NCBI RefSeq assembly: GCF_013410455.1
Contig: NZ_JACCFW010000001.1
Coordinates: forward strand, 388,929-452,928
Direction: 5' to 3'
From: Allobranchiibius huperziae
Lineage (GTDB): Bacteria; Actinomycetota; Actinomycetes; Actinomycetales; Dermatophilaceae
Length of the DNA stretch: 64,000 nucleotides
How positions within the stretch are numbered: position 1 is the stretch's first letter; every line of letters starts with the position of its first letter. The translations under genes and the position numbers were made by a program. The notes below the pieces were generated by a model. That model was not told the origin of the DNA and did no database searches. It saw nothing but the letters and a program-made list of their open reading frames with translations. Shown in pieces: positions 19,601 to 28,504 of this stretch.

Positions 19601-20138
19601 TCGCCGGGATGAGCAGCTCTGTGTAGTCGCCCTCGCGCTCGAACATGAAGGGCATGGCAGCGTTCCAGAAGCGGCAGTAGTCCGCTAGGAGGAGCGCGTA
19701 TGCCTCGGCCTGGGCATCAACTCCGGGGCGCGGCTGACGGGTGCCGTCGAGCAGCCCAGTGATGGTCGCAAGGTGCGTGCCCTTGACCACGTCCTCGTCG
19801 ACCTGGCCACGCTTGGCGGCGGCGAGCACCTCGGGCTGGCCGACTTGATCGGCCGCCGGGGAGACAACGCCCATCCCGGTGTAGCCGTTGGCGTCCATAA
19901 ACCGCAGCGCGATGATGCGGTTGAACCAGGTGTACGCAACCTTGTCGGCGACGTGTGCTTTGCCCTTGTCGCCTCCGCCTTCGCCGGCGATGGCCCGCTC
20001 CAGCGCGGTTACGGCATTGGCCTGCTCCACACGCTCGGGCGCGCCCGGGGCCAGAACGGCGGTGATCCGCGCGCCCACTTCGCGAATGAGCTCGGTGCGC
20101 GCCGAGGTGGCGAATGACTTCAGCGGTGCGGTGTGCAT
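16635..20138 (-). CDS. pglX: BREX adenine-specific DNA methyltransferase PglX
   Basis: 1167 residues. SAM-binding motif I is VIDPACGSGHML (about residue 300), and catalytic motif IV is NPPY at about 471-474, so it is an N6-adenine methyltransferase. The long C-terminal half would carry target recognition. In type 1 BREX it methylates one strand of a non-palindromic site to mark host DNA and also takes part in exclusion. The gene is full length, with no internal stop or homopolymer tract that would suggest phase variation. Its ATG overlaps the brxC stop as TGATG. Confidence 0.96.
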   Translation of the reverse strand: MHTAPLKSFATSARTELIREVGARITAVLAPGAPERVEQANAVTALERAIAGEGGGDKGKAHVADKVAYTWFNRIIALRFMDANGYTGMGVVSPAADQVGQPEVLAAAKRGQVDEDVVKGTHLATITGLLDGTRQPRPGVDAQAEAYALLLADYCRFWNAAMPFMFEREGDYTELLIPANLLADGSVLSRSVTVLTKDVCQDVEVIGWLYQFYISERKDEVFAGFKKNKKAGADEIPAATQLFTPHWIVRYLVENSLGRLWMLNRPASGLGKHMEYYIAPVDDETDFLEISKPEDLKVIDPACGSGHMLTYAFDLLYAIYEEEGYAPSEIPGLILASNLHGTEIDPRAGALAAFALTMKAVAKRKVFLKNPVEPNICVLDPIAFSPDELDYLVTKDGDRYAEEAFWNQFAEAETFGSLITPDPALVTRLATHLETLSDAGDLYRADALLWARQAIRQAEFLTPRYAVAIANPPYMGMKNMDSQLVQFAQTFYTDSKADLFAMFIERCLALVDNGAGLVAMITMHSWMFLASFEKLRATLLNLAPPLTMAHLGERAFDTIGGSVVSTTAFVLQRQRGQYWHGTYLRVVDGRNEAEKAASIRNAVRDPGDSRVYNVVPASFIALPGTPLAYWFPPTLLDAFKNSPSLDTTARTAKGLVTADNATFVRQWWEVARSRIGFDYPDRATAKASGTRWFPYAKGGDFRRWAGNLEAVVNWEGDGNLIQKTLTNDGSRVRATNFNLDRIFKPGIAWTVVTTNDPSFRKVDTGYLFDAAAGLCQSTDDEYTLALLNSSSVKQVLAGLNPTMNLHPGYLGAVPAPFDSARDAARASAARAVKLSQADWDTQERSWDFEGSPLTEHGPSIESAVAAVQADWSSQVGELHQIEQENDLHFAELFGFNGDVEVSSLERVSLTTNTAFTYRGLAEQEALRAQRDDAVRDLISYAAGCMFGRYSPDEPGLILVDQGATLQDYLAKVPSPTFTPEADNVIPIVDGDWFEDDIVGLCRRFLRNAFGEQHFEENLNFVTESLGVRNLRDYFITTAGKSKFYDDHVRRYKKRPIYWLFSSPRGSFNALIYMHRYTPSTVSTVLSYLREYVTKLESALQQAERAGNAKEADRLRKILVELNEYEHDTLYPKASQNVVIDLDDGVKVNYPKFGTALKKITGLESSSD

Positions 20139-23100
20139 CAGAGCGTGATTCGCTTTCCGGCGTTCAGGGTCTCAACGAGTGCTGCGCGGAGCGCTGCCAG
20201 GTAGTGACTCAGATCGGTCTCGTTTTCGATGAGTGCTGGCCCACTGGTCACCTTGATTGTGTTGAGCGCTACGGATGGCTTTACCGGCACAGTTGGGTTC
20301 GCGGACTCTGCCAGCTGGTCGACAAGGCCTGGATAGATCGTCGTGACAAATCGCGCTCCAGTCTGTTCCATCACCGCGACGAGTCGCTCGTCTTTCAGGC
20401 TCGCGAACACGATGTCGACGTGTCCTGCAACCGCCTTCTGCGCCTCGGCCGTTGCTCCGGTGTAGATCGGTTCCTCCAGCAGGCTCGCCAACTTGTCCTC
20501 GATGGCGCTCCGCACCGCCGCTCGGCGTTCGCTGATCTTGCCGTCTATCAGGCCACGGAGCGAGTCCACCGCCACCCTCAGCTGGTTCATCTTGTTGCCA
20601 CGAAAGGCGTTGGTGTCCGCAAGGAGCGTCTTCACCGGATCGGCGCTGCCTGCGGGAAGGTAGCCGAGATTCCCGGTGTTGGCGCTCAGGAGGGCATTCG
20701 CCTCGTCGAAGATCTTGGCCTGTTGGCCGTTGAGGAAGGACTTGATCGGATCGACCAGGTCCCCCTTGGCCTCGATCAGCTCGTCGGCCTTGTCGAAGTC
20801 GCTGAGATACCAGTCGATGGGCTTGCCGACGACCTGGTCGAGCAGGGTGACGACGCCCGAGAGCTGGCCGACAAACGGATAGCGGCTACTGCTCGCGAGG
20901 GCGTTGAGTTCTGCGCGCTTGGCCGCGAGCTTGTCTTTGCCGAAGCGGGCCAGCTCGGTCGAGTCGGTTGGTACGGAGCCCTCGTCGAAGAAGTCGGTGC
21001 AGAACTTTTTGAACTTGGCGATTTTCGTCGCGTCGTACGCCGTCTGCGGCGCGACGACGGTGTGCTGCTGCTTGCCGGTGTTACGGATGATGGACGCAGC
21101 CTCGGTCCGCACGACCGGGTTCGCATCGACCGCAAGCGCGACTTTTCCGTTACCGACCAACCAACCGAGCACGACCTCGACGGAGCCGAGGTCCCACCCG
21201 TAGGGCTTGGACTCGAACCGGTCGACGATCTTCTTGACGGTGACCTGCTCGCCAAGCTTGGCCTGGGCGATGATCCACGACTCCATCTCGGTGCCGGGCG
21301 AACTGAGCGCGCTCAGAGATTCCGCGCTGAACAGGCCTTGGTCGTTCTGGATGACCGCCGCGACCTGCTGCTCCGGGTAGACCTTCCCGCCGAGCAGCCC
21401 GAGGTTCGTGTAAGTCCGCTTGACGAGCTCTTGGAATCCGTCGCTCACGCGCGTGACTGCATCCTGAGAGCCGGAGGTGATCTCCGCGGCATTGATGGTC
21501 AGTTGCGCCTTGCCGACGGACTGGCGGAGGCGCTCGATAAGCTCCTTCTCGCGCTCGGCGTTGAGCACCTGCTTGGATTGGAGGATCGCATGCGTCGAAG
21601 GCAACGCACCCGAGTTGGTGCGCTGCCTAGCGTACTTCTCCGTCTTCAGCAGCAGACGCAGGTCCGCGAGCAGCCGCTTGTCGCGGCCAAGGAAGACGCG
21701 CAGTTCGTCCTTGCCCATGCTCTGAGCGGCGATCTCGGTGTCGGTGTAGTTCGTCTCGGGCGTGATGAAGTGAACGGTCAGCTCGCGCTGGTTGCCCTGG
21801 ACGACGTCGTCGAGCTTGTAGCCGAACGGGAAGTCCTGGCCGTTCTTGACGTACCTGAGCTTGTTCGTCTTGAGGATGTCGGCGTAGAGGTACTTGAAGA
21901 GCTTGCCTGAGACCTCGGACGAGTCAACGTCGACCGACTTGATCTCCTTCTCGATCTCCTGTTCCTCATTTGTCAGGTACTCATAAACATTGCCATTGCG
22001 CTGGACGTATGACTGCGTCTCTAGCAAGTTGAGCGCCTCCTGCACCTTCTTGCCGAGCGCGTTGAGGTCAAGACTGAAACGGTCGTAAACGAGCACGGTG
22101 AGGTTGCGGGGGGTGGCCTTGAACGTGTCGACGTACTTGACCAGGAATAGCGCCTTCAGCAGTCGGTTGGCGAGGACCGTGACGTCGGATCCCGGGTCGG
22201 GAAGGTGCTTCTCGGCCTGAAGGATGGCGCTTTGAGCTGCAGACTTCAGCGCCGCGCTGATCCCGGCGAACATTTGGTCAAACGTGGCCAGGTAGCCCAC
22301 CTGCTCCGCACCGATGCGCTTAGCAACCTCCTGAACCACACCGAGCATCGACCGCTCACCGACCGAGCTGTTCTTACCCTCAAACATGTTGTGGTCCGAC
22401 AGACCCTCGATGGCGGCTTGGAACATTGGGATCTGGTAGGTCACGAACGGGTAGGTGCTGATGAAGCGCCCGCCGTCAACGTAATTGCGGTAGGTCTTCG
22501 CACCGTCGACGAAGTCAAAGATCGTCTTGAAGTTCGCACCCTCCTTGACGTGGATGGCCATAAGCTCGGATGCACCCGCGTCGTTCTTCTCGAGGAGGCG
22601 CTTGCTAATGACCTCCTCCACGTCCTGGCTGGTGAGCTTCACCTTTGCGCTGAACCGTGCCTGGATCTTGGAGAAGTCGTTCCCCTGCTGCCTGGTCCGG
22701 TCACCGATGACCTTGTCCATGTCCTCCTGGGAGGTAACAAAGACCCACGACTGTCCCTTGCACTTTGTGTCGAGGGACTCGGCGATCGTCTGAAGGTTGA
22801 GCATGAGCTTCACGTCGTCGGCGATGAACTGGCCGACCTCGTCGACAAAGAAATTAAGCCGGAAGCCCGGCTCCTGCTTGTCGATCCACGCCTTCACGGC
22901 TGTGGCAAAGTCCTCGATGGAGACAGCGTAGGACTTCTGGTAATGCGTGATAATGCCGGGATTGGCCTCCCCGTTGACGTCGGCGAACGCCTTATCGATG
23001 TTGTGGCCTTCGAGCGCCGTCTGCTCTCGTCCCTGCGCCCAGTCGATGCCGGCGTGCTTCACGAACGCGGCCTTGAACGCGTCGTACTGGCCGCGCTTGT

Positions 23101-23608
23101 CGAGATCCTCCTCGAAGCGCGCGACGGCCCCGTCGTTGCCAAAGTAGCCGCGGCTCTCGTCGAATACCTTGACGAAGACTTTGAGAAGCGCGTCTGACTG
23201 ATCCTTGGCGATCAGGGTGGCTTTTTGGTCGATGTTGAAGAGCAGGCTCTTCGCCGGGATGGCGGCGGCCTTCTTCAGTGAGGCGATGAGCATCGCGTCA
23301 TCAGTCTTGCCCAAGAAGCTCTCGCTCACCTCATCGCGCGGGAACGCCTGACCCTCAACGCCGCCGAGGAGGTGGGCGAGCATTTTCAGGAGGTGCGACT
23401 TACCAGAGCCGAAGAAGCCCGAAATCCACACGCCATTGGCGTTCGTGTAGTTGGTGTACTCCTCCAGCAGCGGGGCCACACCCTTGGCCGCGTCGTTCGT
23501 GAAGACATACTCCTCGACCTCGATGCCAAGGTGGTCGACGTCGTCGGCCTTGACAACACCCTCGATCGATCGGGTGACGTCCTTGAGGAAGATCTCGTTG
23601 AGTTTCAT
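20138..23608 (-). CDS. brxC: BREX ATPase BrxC
   Basis: 1156 residues from the ATG at 23608 (MKLNEIFLKDVTRSIEG), four bases after the brxB stop; the extra N-terminal codons upstream are not part of the family. Walker A GFFGSGKS is at residues 64-71 and a Walker B-like LNFFVDEVGQFI near residue 255. A long C-terminal region contains helical segments. BrxC is the large P-loop ATPase present in every BREX type, needed for both methylation and phage exclusion in studied systems. Codon use and lack of internal stops indicate an active gene. Confidence 0.95.
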   Translation of the reverse strand: MKLNEIFLKDVTRSIEGVVKADDVDHLGIEVEEYVFTNDAAKGVAPLLEEYTNYTNANGVWISGFFGSGKSHLLKMLAHLLGGVEGQAFPRDEVSESFLGKTDDAMLIASLKKAAAIPAKSLLFNIDQKATLIAKDQSDALLKVFVKVFDESRGYFGNDGAVARFEEDLDKRGQYDAFKAAFVKHAGIDWAQGREQTALEGHNIDKAFADVNGEANPGIITHYQKSYAVSIEDFATAVKAWIDKQEPGFRLNFFVDEVGQFIADDVKLMLNLQTIAESLDTKCKGQSWVFVTSQEDMDKVIGDRTRQQGNDFSKIQARFSAKVKLTSQDVEEVISKRLLEKNDAGASELMAIHVKEGANFKTIFDFVDGAKTYRNYVDGGRFISTYPFVTYQIPMFQAAIEGLSDHNMFEGKNSSVGERSMLGVVQEVAKRIGAEQVGYLATFDQMFAGISAALKSAAQSAILQAEKHLPDPGSDVTVLANRLLKALFLVKYVDTFKATPRNLTVLVYDRFSLDLNALGKKVQEALNLLETQSYVQRNGNVYEYLTNEEQEIEKEIKSVDVDSSEVSGKLFKYLYADILKTNKLRYVKNGQDFPFGYKLDDVVQGNQRELTVHFITPETNYTDTEIAAQSMGKDELRVFLGRDKRLLADLRLLLKTEKYARQRTNSGALPSTHAILQSKQVLNAEREKELIERLRQSVGKAQLTINAAEITSGSQDAVTRVSDGFQELVKRTYTNLGLLGGKVYPEQQVAAVIQNDQGLFSAESLSALSSPGTEMESWIIAQAKLGEQVTVKKIVDRFESKPYGWDLGSVEVVLGWLVGNGKVALAVDANPVVRTEAASIIRNTGKQQHTVVAPQTAYDATKIAKFKKFCTDFFDEGSVPTDSTELARFGKDKLAAKRAELNALASSSRYPFVGQLSGVVTLLDQVVGKPIDWYLSDFDKADELIEAKGDLVDPIKSFLNGQQAKIFDEANALLSANTGNLGYLPAGSADPVKTLLADTNAFRGNKMNQLRVAVDSLRGLIDGKISERRAAVRSAIEDKLASLLEEPIYTGATAEAQKAVAGHVDIVFASLKDERLVAVMEQTGARFVTTIYPGLVDQLAESANPTVPVKPSVALNTIKVTSGPALIENETDLSHYLAALRAALVETLNAGKRITL

Positions 23609-23612
23609 CGGG

Positions 23613-24227
23613 TCATGCTTCCTGGTCGAGGATGCGCTTAGCGCGGTAGAAGGAGTCGTCCTTGAGCTGTCCAAACAGAACAAGTGATGATCCCTGCGTC
23701 GCCGACACTTCGTAACGTCCTGGGAAAAACATCAGCATCGGTTTGTCAGAGACGACGGTTTGAAGGTTGTTGAGCACGGTGTGCGAGCGAATGAACGGGA
23801 ACACCTCGCCGATACCCGTGAGGAAGAGGATCTGGAACGACTCCGCCTCGATGCGTGCCTTGATGGCCGGCGCCAGGTGAATCTGAGGGTCCAGCATGTT
23901 CTGGAGCATCTTGAGGAAATCGGGCTTGTCCATCGTCGGCTCCGCGGCCAACACGCGATCCCAGACGTTGCGCTCCTTGAGAAGAGCGACGCATAGGTCG
24001 TACAGGTTGATCTCTAAGACCTCGATGCCCAGATCGGTGTCGAGCTTGGTCTTGATGCGCTTCTTCGCTTGGGCGACGTCGAGCGCCCACGCCGGGTCGT
24101 AGTCGTAGATGAAGTGGGCGACCTCGTTGCCCAAGCCCTCCATCTTCAGAAAGCGCTCGCTGCTCAGCACCCTGAACAGGTGCTCCTCCTGCTGGGTCAG
24201 CGTCGTCCTTGAATGCACGGCTCTCAC
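23613..24227 (-). CDS. brxB: BREX protein BrxB (DUF1788)
   Basis: 204 residues. I place the start at the GTG at 24227, which overlaps the brxA stop as GTGA. The open frame extends further upstream but there it only shadows brxA. The protein reads SRTTLTQQEEHLFRVLSSERFLK..., with the conserved core VLEINLYDLCVALL and a C-terminal half containing ILFLTGIGEVFPFIRSHTVLNNL. This fits the DUF1788 family, a small accessory required for BREX function whose exact role is not settled. It is second in the operon, between brxA and brxC. Confidence 0.9.
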   Translation of the reverse strand: MRAVHSRTTLTQQEEHLFRVLSSERFLKMEGLGNEVAHFIYDYDPAWALDVAQAKKRIKTKLDTDLGIEVLEINLYDLCVALLKERNVWDRVLAAEPTMDKPDFLKMLQNMLDPQIHLAPAIKARIEAESFQILFLTGIGEVFPFIRSHTVLNNLQTVVSDKPMLMFFPGRYEVSATQGSSLVLFGQLKDDSFYRAKRILDQEA

Positions 24228-24826
24228 GCCACTCTCGTTGGGAAGAATCGAATATCGCTCGGCGTATGCTGATTCAGGCACTCTGCGACGCAGGAAGACA
24301 GGAGAGCCGGCTCGATGCGGCCCTGCTTCGTCAACAGCCCCGCCTCGACCATCATCTTGAACAGAACCTGCCGTAGCTTCTTGTAAGAGTCGTCGGTGAC
24401 GTCGTAGAGCTCGTCGTGCCACATGGCTTTGGAGCGATAAAAGGAGTCGTATTCCTCGTAGGTGAGCGTACCCGCCAGCGTCAGAAATCGCTCCCGTAAG
24501 ACCTCCTCGGCGAACTCCCCGATGAGGGAGTAGAGGTGGCATGCGGCCACCCACATCACGTGGCCGCGCTCGGTGGACGTGCCGTCGGCGACGATCTGAA
24601 GTTCGGCCTCGTTGAGGAGTTGAAGGCGTGGGATGAGTGCGCCAAGCATGCGTGTGTTCGACCTGGCAACACGGCTCTGGAGGACGTTCTCCTCTTTGAC
24701 CTGAGCGCGAGTGGCCGTCCAGTCTCGCGTCCGCAGATATATGGGAGCAACCACAGCTGCTTGCGCGGCGAGCAGGGTGCCACTAGTGAACGACAGCGCA
24801 TACCGCGTCGATGAATTAGTCATCAT
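24224..24826 (-). CDS. brxA: BREX protein BrxA (DUF1819)
   Basis: First gene of the BREX operon, 200 residues from the ATG at 24826, which has an AGGAGG six bases upstream (plus strand CCTCCT at 24833-24838); the in-frame extension beyond it lacks such a site. The protein is an all-helical DUF1819 member with SFTSGTLLAAQAAVVAPIYL at the N-terminus and HLYSLIGEFAEEVLRERFL and KAMWHDELYDVTDDSYKKLR in the middle. Family members bind DNA as small winged-helix-like proteins. The 541-bp region in front should contain the operon promoter. Confidence 0.9.
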   Translation of the reverse strand: MMTNSSTRYALSFTSGTLLAAQAAVVAPIYLRTRDWTATRAQVKEENVLQSRVARSNTRMLGALIPRLQLLNEAELQIVADGTSTERGHVMWVAACHLYSLIGEFAEEVLRERFLTLAGTLTYEEYDSFYRSKAMWHDELYDVTDDSYKKLRQVLFKMMVEAGLLTKQGRIEPALLSSCVAECLNQHTPSDIRFFPTRVA

Positions 24827-25366
24827 GGGCACCTCCTTCGTTGGCAACGGCAAAGTTGATCAGAGTATCGCCTGGGGCGGACACCTCTGGCTGCGGGCGG
24901 CGCGAGCGGGTCAACCTGGAGGTGCCGCGTCCCTGGTGGCGGGTGCTCCACCACGCACTCGGCGACCACATCTGACTCCACAGCTTGGTGCTGTTCGTGG
25001 CGCCCAGGTGGACGAAACATGGTTGTCGGCGCACAGACGACGCGCCGAGAGGTCGACAGGTGCCCCGCCTGCTGACCACCTTGATCTGGCTGGCCATCGA
25101 CACACTTGGAGACCCGTCGATCACGGATGTGCACCAATTCGGAGGGGAGGGGCTCTAGTCGGCAACGAGGTGCTCATGAACGTTGAAGACATCCGCGACG
25201 GCGCTAATCCCCTCCAGTGCTGACGTTCTCGTAACCATATAGTCGCCGACGGCGTCTTGCCCTGCCGGGTGGGCCCAGACTGGCGCGTAGTTTGGATTGG
25301 CAGCGGGGCAGGGCACCGACAGCTGACGGCGGATGCATCCGAGCGGTGCTGACGAAGGAGGCTTAA
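24827..25366. other. Divergent BREX / AddB-like intergenic region with a gene remnant
   Basis: This 540-bp stretch separates the start of the BREX operon from the divergent nuclease operon and must carry both promoters. I see no convincing -35/-10 pair. On the plus strand one frame from 24904 to a TAG at 25156-25158 reads protein-like sequence (ERVNLEVPRPWWRVL and RLLTTLIWLAIDTLGDPS) broken by one TGA after GDHI. This could be the fossil of a lost gene. The rest, 25159-25366, holds only the AAGGAGG ribosome site of the next gene. Confidence 0.35.
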
Positions 25367-28300
25367 GTGTCGGTCGGGGTCCGTACAGTGCCGGTCAACG
25401 TCGGGCTGAGGGGGAGTGACGTGTCTGTGACGGACTGCGGTGCGGCATGTGGACGATCGGCGCTGACCGCGCTGCGTGAGGCCCTTGCAACGGTCAAGGC
25501 AGCGGATCCGCTCGCGCCGGTCACCGTCATCGTCCCGAACAACATCGCCGGGATTGTCGCGCGGAGGCATCTAGCGCACGGACTGATAGACGGCGGCAAC
25601 GGTGTAGCGGGCATCTGGTTCACGACGTTGCGCCGGCTGGCAGAGTTCACAGCTGCTCCTGCTCTGACAGCCGAGGACAGGAAGCCGGCGGTGAGCACGG
25701 TGGCGACTGCAATCCTCAGTGAGCAACTTCGCTCGGCACCGGGACTGTTTGCGTCGGTGGCAGGACATCCCGCTACCACGCGGGCGTTGCTAAAAGCAGG
25801 ACGCGCGTTGCGGGACGTCGATGCAACCATCCTTGACGAGATCGCAGGGGCCAATGCCCTGACCGCCGACGTCGTACGTCTGCACCGCGGAGCCGTCGAC
25901 CGGCTCAGCACCGATTGGTACGACGAGGCCGACCTGCTGCGCGAGGCGTGCTCCCAGCCGTTGCCGGAGGTCGGGACGGTCGTCTTCTACCTGCCCCAAG
26001 ACCTGACCCGCGCGGAGAGCGCGTTCGCTGAGCGGCTTGCTGCCGAGAGCGACACCCACGTGATCTTGGGCGCCACGGGCGACAGCCGGGCGGACCGCGG
26101 GCCTGCGACGGCAGCGAGTGCCCTCACTGGCGAGCTGCCCACGGATGCAGTCGCGCTCGCGCAGCCGACGGCGACCAGAGTGCTGCACGCCTCGGACGCG
26201 GACGACGAGGTGCGCGCCGTCGTACGTGAGGTCGTCTCGGCTCTCTCGACAACGGCCGCCCACCGCGTCGGGATTCTTTACTCACGGCGCGTTCCGTACG
26301 CACGCTTGCTGAATGAGCAACTTGTCGCCGCCGGTGTCAGGTTCAACGGACCAGGGGCCCGGCCCGTTGAAGAGCGTGCCGTGCCTCGCCTTCTGCTGGG
26401 TCTCATGCGGGCGCGTGCGGGCGGCTACCGACGGGGTGATGTCATGCGCGCATTCGGGGAGGCGCCCGCCCGGGATGTGACGGGCGCGCGGATCAGTGTC
26501 TCTCGCTGGGAGCGCATCTCGCGGGGCATCGGGATCGTGGATGACACAGATTGGGACGAGCGGCTCGAAGCCTTCATCACTGAACAGCGCGCAGCTTCGG
26601 CCGAGGTCGCAGAGGGCGACCTCGCCTGGCGCGAGCGAGATGCCCAGGATGCCGAGCAACTGCGCGACACGGTCCGTGCCGTCGGAGAGACGTTCGACAA
26701 GGTGGATCGCTCGACGTCGTGGGCAGACGCCGCCGTTCTGCTGACGGGTTTATTGGACTGGATGGTGCCGGAGTCAGAGTCCACTCGGCTCCCGCTCGAG
26801 GAGCAGTACGCCGCGGTCGCGACGCGCCGCGCCCTGGCGGGTGTCGCCGACCTCGACCTCACCGACCTGTCGCCCTCCATGGTCCTCGTCGAGGAGACCG
26901 TCCAGCAGCAGCTGGAAGCCGGGAGCGAGCGGGTCGGACGATTCGGCGATGGAGTCTTCGTCGGGCCCGTGGCCGACGCTATCGGGCTCGACTTGGATGT
27001 GGTGTTCGTGGTCGGCCTCTCCGAGGACCAGTGCCCCGGCCGGGTGACGGAGGACCCGTTGCTGCCGGAGCGTATTCGCGCGCGGACAGGCGGCCAGCTG
27101 CCCGGTATCCGCGAGACGATCGACCGACAGCACCGCAGTGTCCTTGCGGCATTCCAGTGCGCGCCCACCGTCGTGGCGACCTTTCCCCGCGGCGACCTTC
27201 GCCGGCAGACCGATCGCATCCCGAGCCGCTGGCTCCTGCCCACCCTGCGACAGCTGTCAGGGGATCCGACGCTTGCCGCGACGGCGTATGCGACCGCCGG
27301 CGGAATCGAGTCGGTCCCCTCATTCGCGGCAGGTCTTCTGTCGACGTCGCATCCCTCGACCGAGCAGGAATGGCGCACCCGAGCCGTGGCCACTCACACG
27401 ACGTTCGACGACCCGACCATGACGGCCGCTCGAGAGCTCCAGCAGGGCCGATCTGGTGAGACGCCGACAAGGTTCGACGGGCTGGTGGGTACAACGCCGC
27501 CGTTGCCCGCCGTCACCGGCGCGGATGCGATCGTCTCCCCGACCGCTCTCGAGTCGTTCGCGGTCTGTCCGTACGCGTATTTCGTCCAGCGGATCCTCGG
27601 GGTGCGTCCCGTCGAGGAGCCGGAGGATGTTTTCGAGGTGTCCCCCGCCGAGGTCGGCACGTTCATCCACCGTTGCTTCGATTCGCTCATCGCGGAGGCG
27701 GCCGAACAGGACACGCTCCCGGGGTACGGGGAGCCGTGGACCTCCCAGCAGCGCGCACGTATGCAGATCATTGTGGGGGAGGAAGGACAGCGGCTGGTCG
27801 CAAGCGGGCACGCCGGCCACCCGCTCATGTGGGAACGACGACTCATCGAGATCAGGCGGCAGCTCGACGACATGTTGACGGACGACGAGCGCTGGCGGGC
27901 CGAGCACGGTGCCCGCATCGTCGGTAGCGAGGTGAGGTTCGGGTTCGATGACGCACCCCCGATGGAGCTCGCGCTCGGTGGCGGCGACGTCGTGCGCATG
28001 CGTGGATCTGCCGACCTGGTCATGGAGACAGAGACTGGGGCGCTCATCGTCGTGGACATTAAGACGGGTAGTCCCACGAAATTCGAGGACATCAGCACGG
28101 CGAATCCCGTCGTCGGCGGTACCAAGTTGCAGCTGCCGGCGTACGCGCACGCTGTGCGGGCGAAGTACGGCGATCCGAGCAGTGAGGTCGAGGCGCTGTA
28201 TTGGTTCCACAGCCCGCGAGCTAAGAAACGCATCGCCCTGGAGCTCACCGAAGATGTCCAAGCGCAGTACGTCAACGCGGTCGAACGCCTTGCCACCGCC

Positions 28301-28504
28301 ATCAACAGCGGCATCTTCCCGCCACGACCGCCCGAGAAGGCCGACTATCTCTGGGTGCAGTGTCCCTATTGCAACCCGGACGGCCTCGGACACAGTGACG
28401 TACGAGAACGCTGGGAGACCATCAAGACAACACCTCAGTTACGCGAGCTGGTGACATTGATCGAGCCCGGAGCGGTCGTCTCTGAGGGGACTCAACATGA
28501 CTGA
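25367..28504 (+). CDS. AddB-like PD-(D/E)XK nuclease / inactivated helicase subunit
   Basis: 1045 residues from a GTG with AAGGAGG at 25355-25361. The N-terminal helicase-like region has lost the P-loop (VTVIVPNNIAGIVARRHL), as in AddB. The C-terminus is a RecB-family nuclease: GSADLVMETETGALIVVDIKTGS (about residues 877-899) supplies the catalytic Asp, Asp and Lys, and QLPAYAHA is motif QxxxY. Cysteines in FAVCPYAYF and VQCPYCNPDG suggest the AddB iron-sulfur site, but only three of four usual cysteines are seen. With the next gene it would form a dual-nuclease, single-helicase complex for processing DNA ends. The stop overlaps the next start by 8 nt. Its divergent position next to BREX suggests a defence-linked role. 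Confidence 0.8.
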   Translation: MSVGVRTVPVNVGLRGSDVSVTDCGAACGRSALTALREALATVKAADPLAPVTVIVPNNIAGIVARRHLAHGLIDGGNGVAGIWFTTLRRLAEFTAAPALTAEDRKPAVSTVATAILSEQLRSAPGLFASVAGHPATTRALLKAGRALRDVDATILDEIAGANALTADVVRLHRGAVDRLSTDWYDEADLLREACSQPLPEVGTVVFYLPQDLTRAESAFAERLAAESDTHVILGATGDSRADRGPATAASALTGELPTDAVALAQPTATRVLHASDADDEVRAVVREVVSALSTTAAHRVGILYSRRVPYARLLNEQLVAAGVRFNGPGARPVEERAVPRLLLGLMRARAGGYRRGDVMRAFGEAPARDVTGARISVSRWERISRGIGIVDDTDWDERLEAFITEQRAASAEVAEGDLAWRERDAQDAEQLRDTVRAVGETFDKVDRSTSWADAAVLLTGLLDWMVPESESTRLPLEEQYAAVATRRALAGVADLDLTDLSPSMVLVEETVQQQLEAGSERVGRFGDGVFVGPVADAIGLDLDVVFVVGLSEDQCPGRVTEDPLLPERIRARTGGQLPGIRETIDRQHRSVLAAFQCAPTVVATFPRGDLRRQTDRIPSRWLLPTLRQLSGDPTLAATAYATAGGIESVPSFAAGLLSTSHPSTEQEWRTRAVATHTTFDDPTMTAARELQQGRSGETPTRFDGLVGTTPPLPAVTGADAIVSPTALESFAVCPYAYFVQRILGVRPVEEPEDVFEVSPAEVGTFIHRCFDSLIAEAAEQDTLPGYGEPWTSQQRARMQIIVGEEGQRLVASGHAGHPLMWERRLIEIRRQLDDMLTDDERWRAEHGARIVGSEVRFGFDDAPPMELALGGGDVVRMRGSADLVMETETGALIVVDIKTGSPTKFEDISTANPVVGGTKLQLPAYAHAVRAKYGDPSSEVEALYWFHSPRAKKRIALELTEDVQAQYVNAVERLATAINSGIFPPRPPEKADYLWVQCPYCNPDGLGHSDVRERWETIKTTPQLRELVTLIEPGAVVSEGTQHD

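Noticed and set aside
20114-21910. 598-residue plus-strand frame within the brxC region
   Set aside because: It is antisense to brxC, which has clear family motifs; the composition is that of a shadow frame.
24227-24554. Longer N-terminus for BrxB
   Set aside because: The extra 109 codons overlap brxA in another frame and are not part of the family; the GTG at 24227 overlaps the brxA stop.
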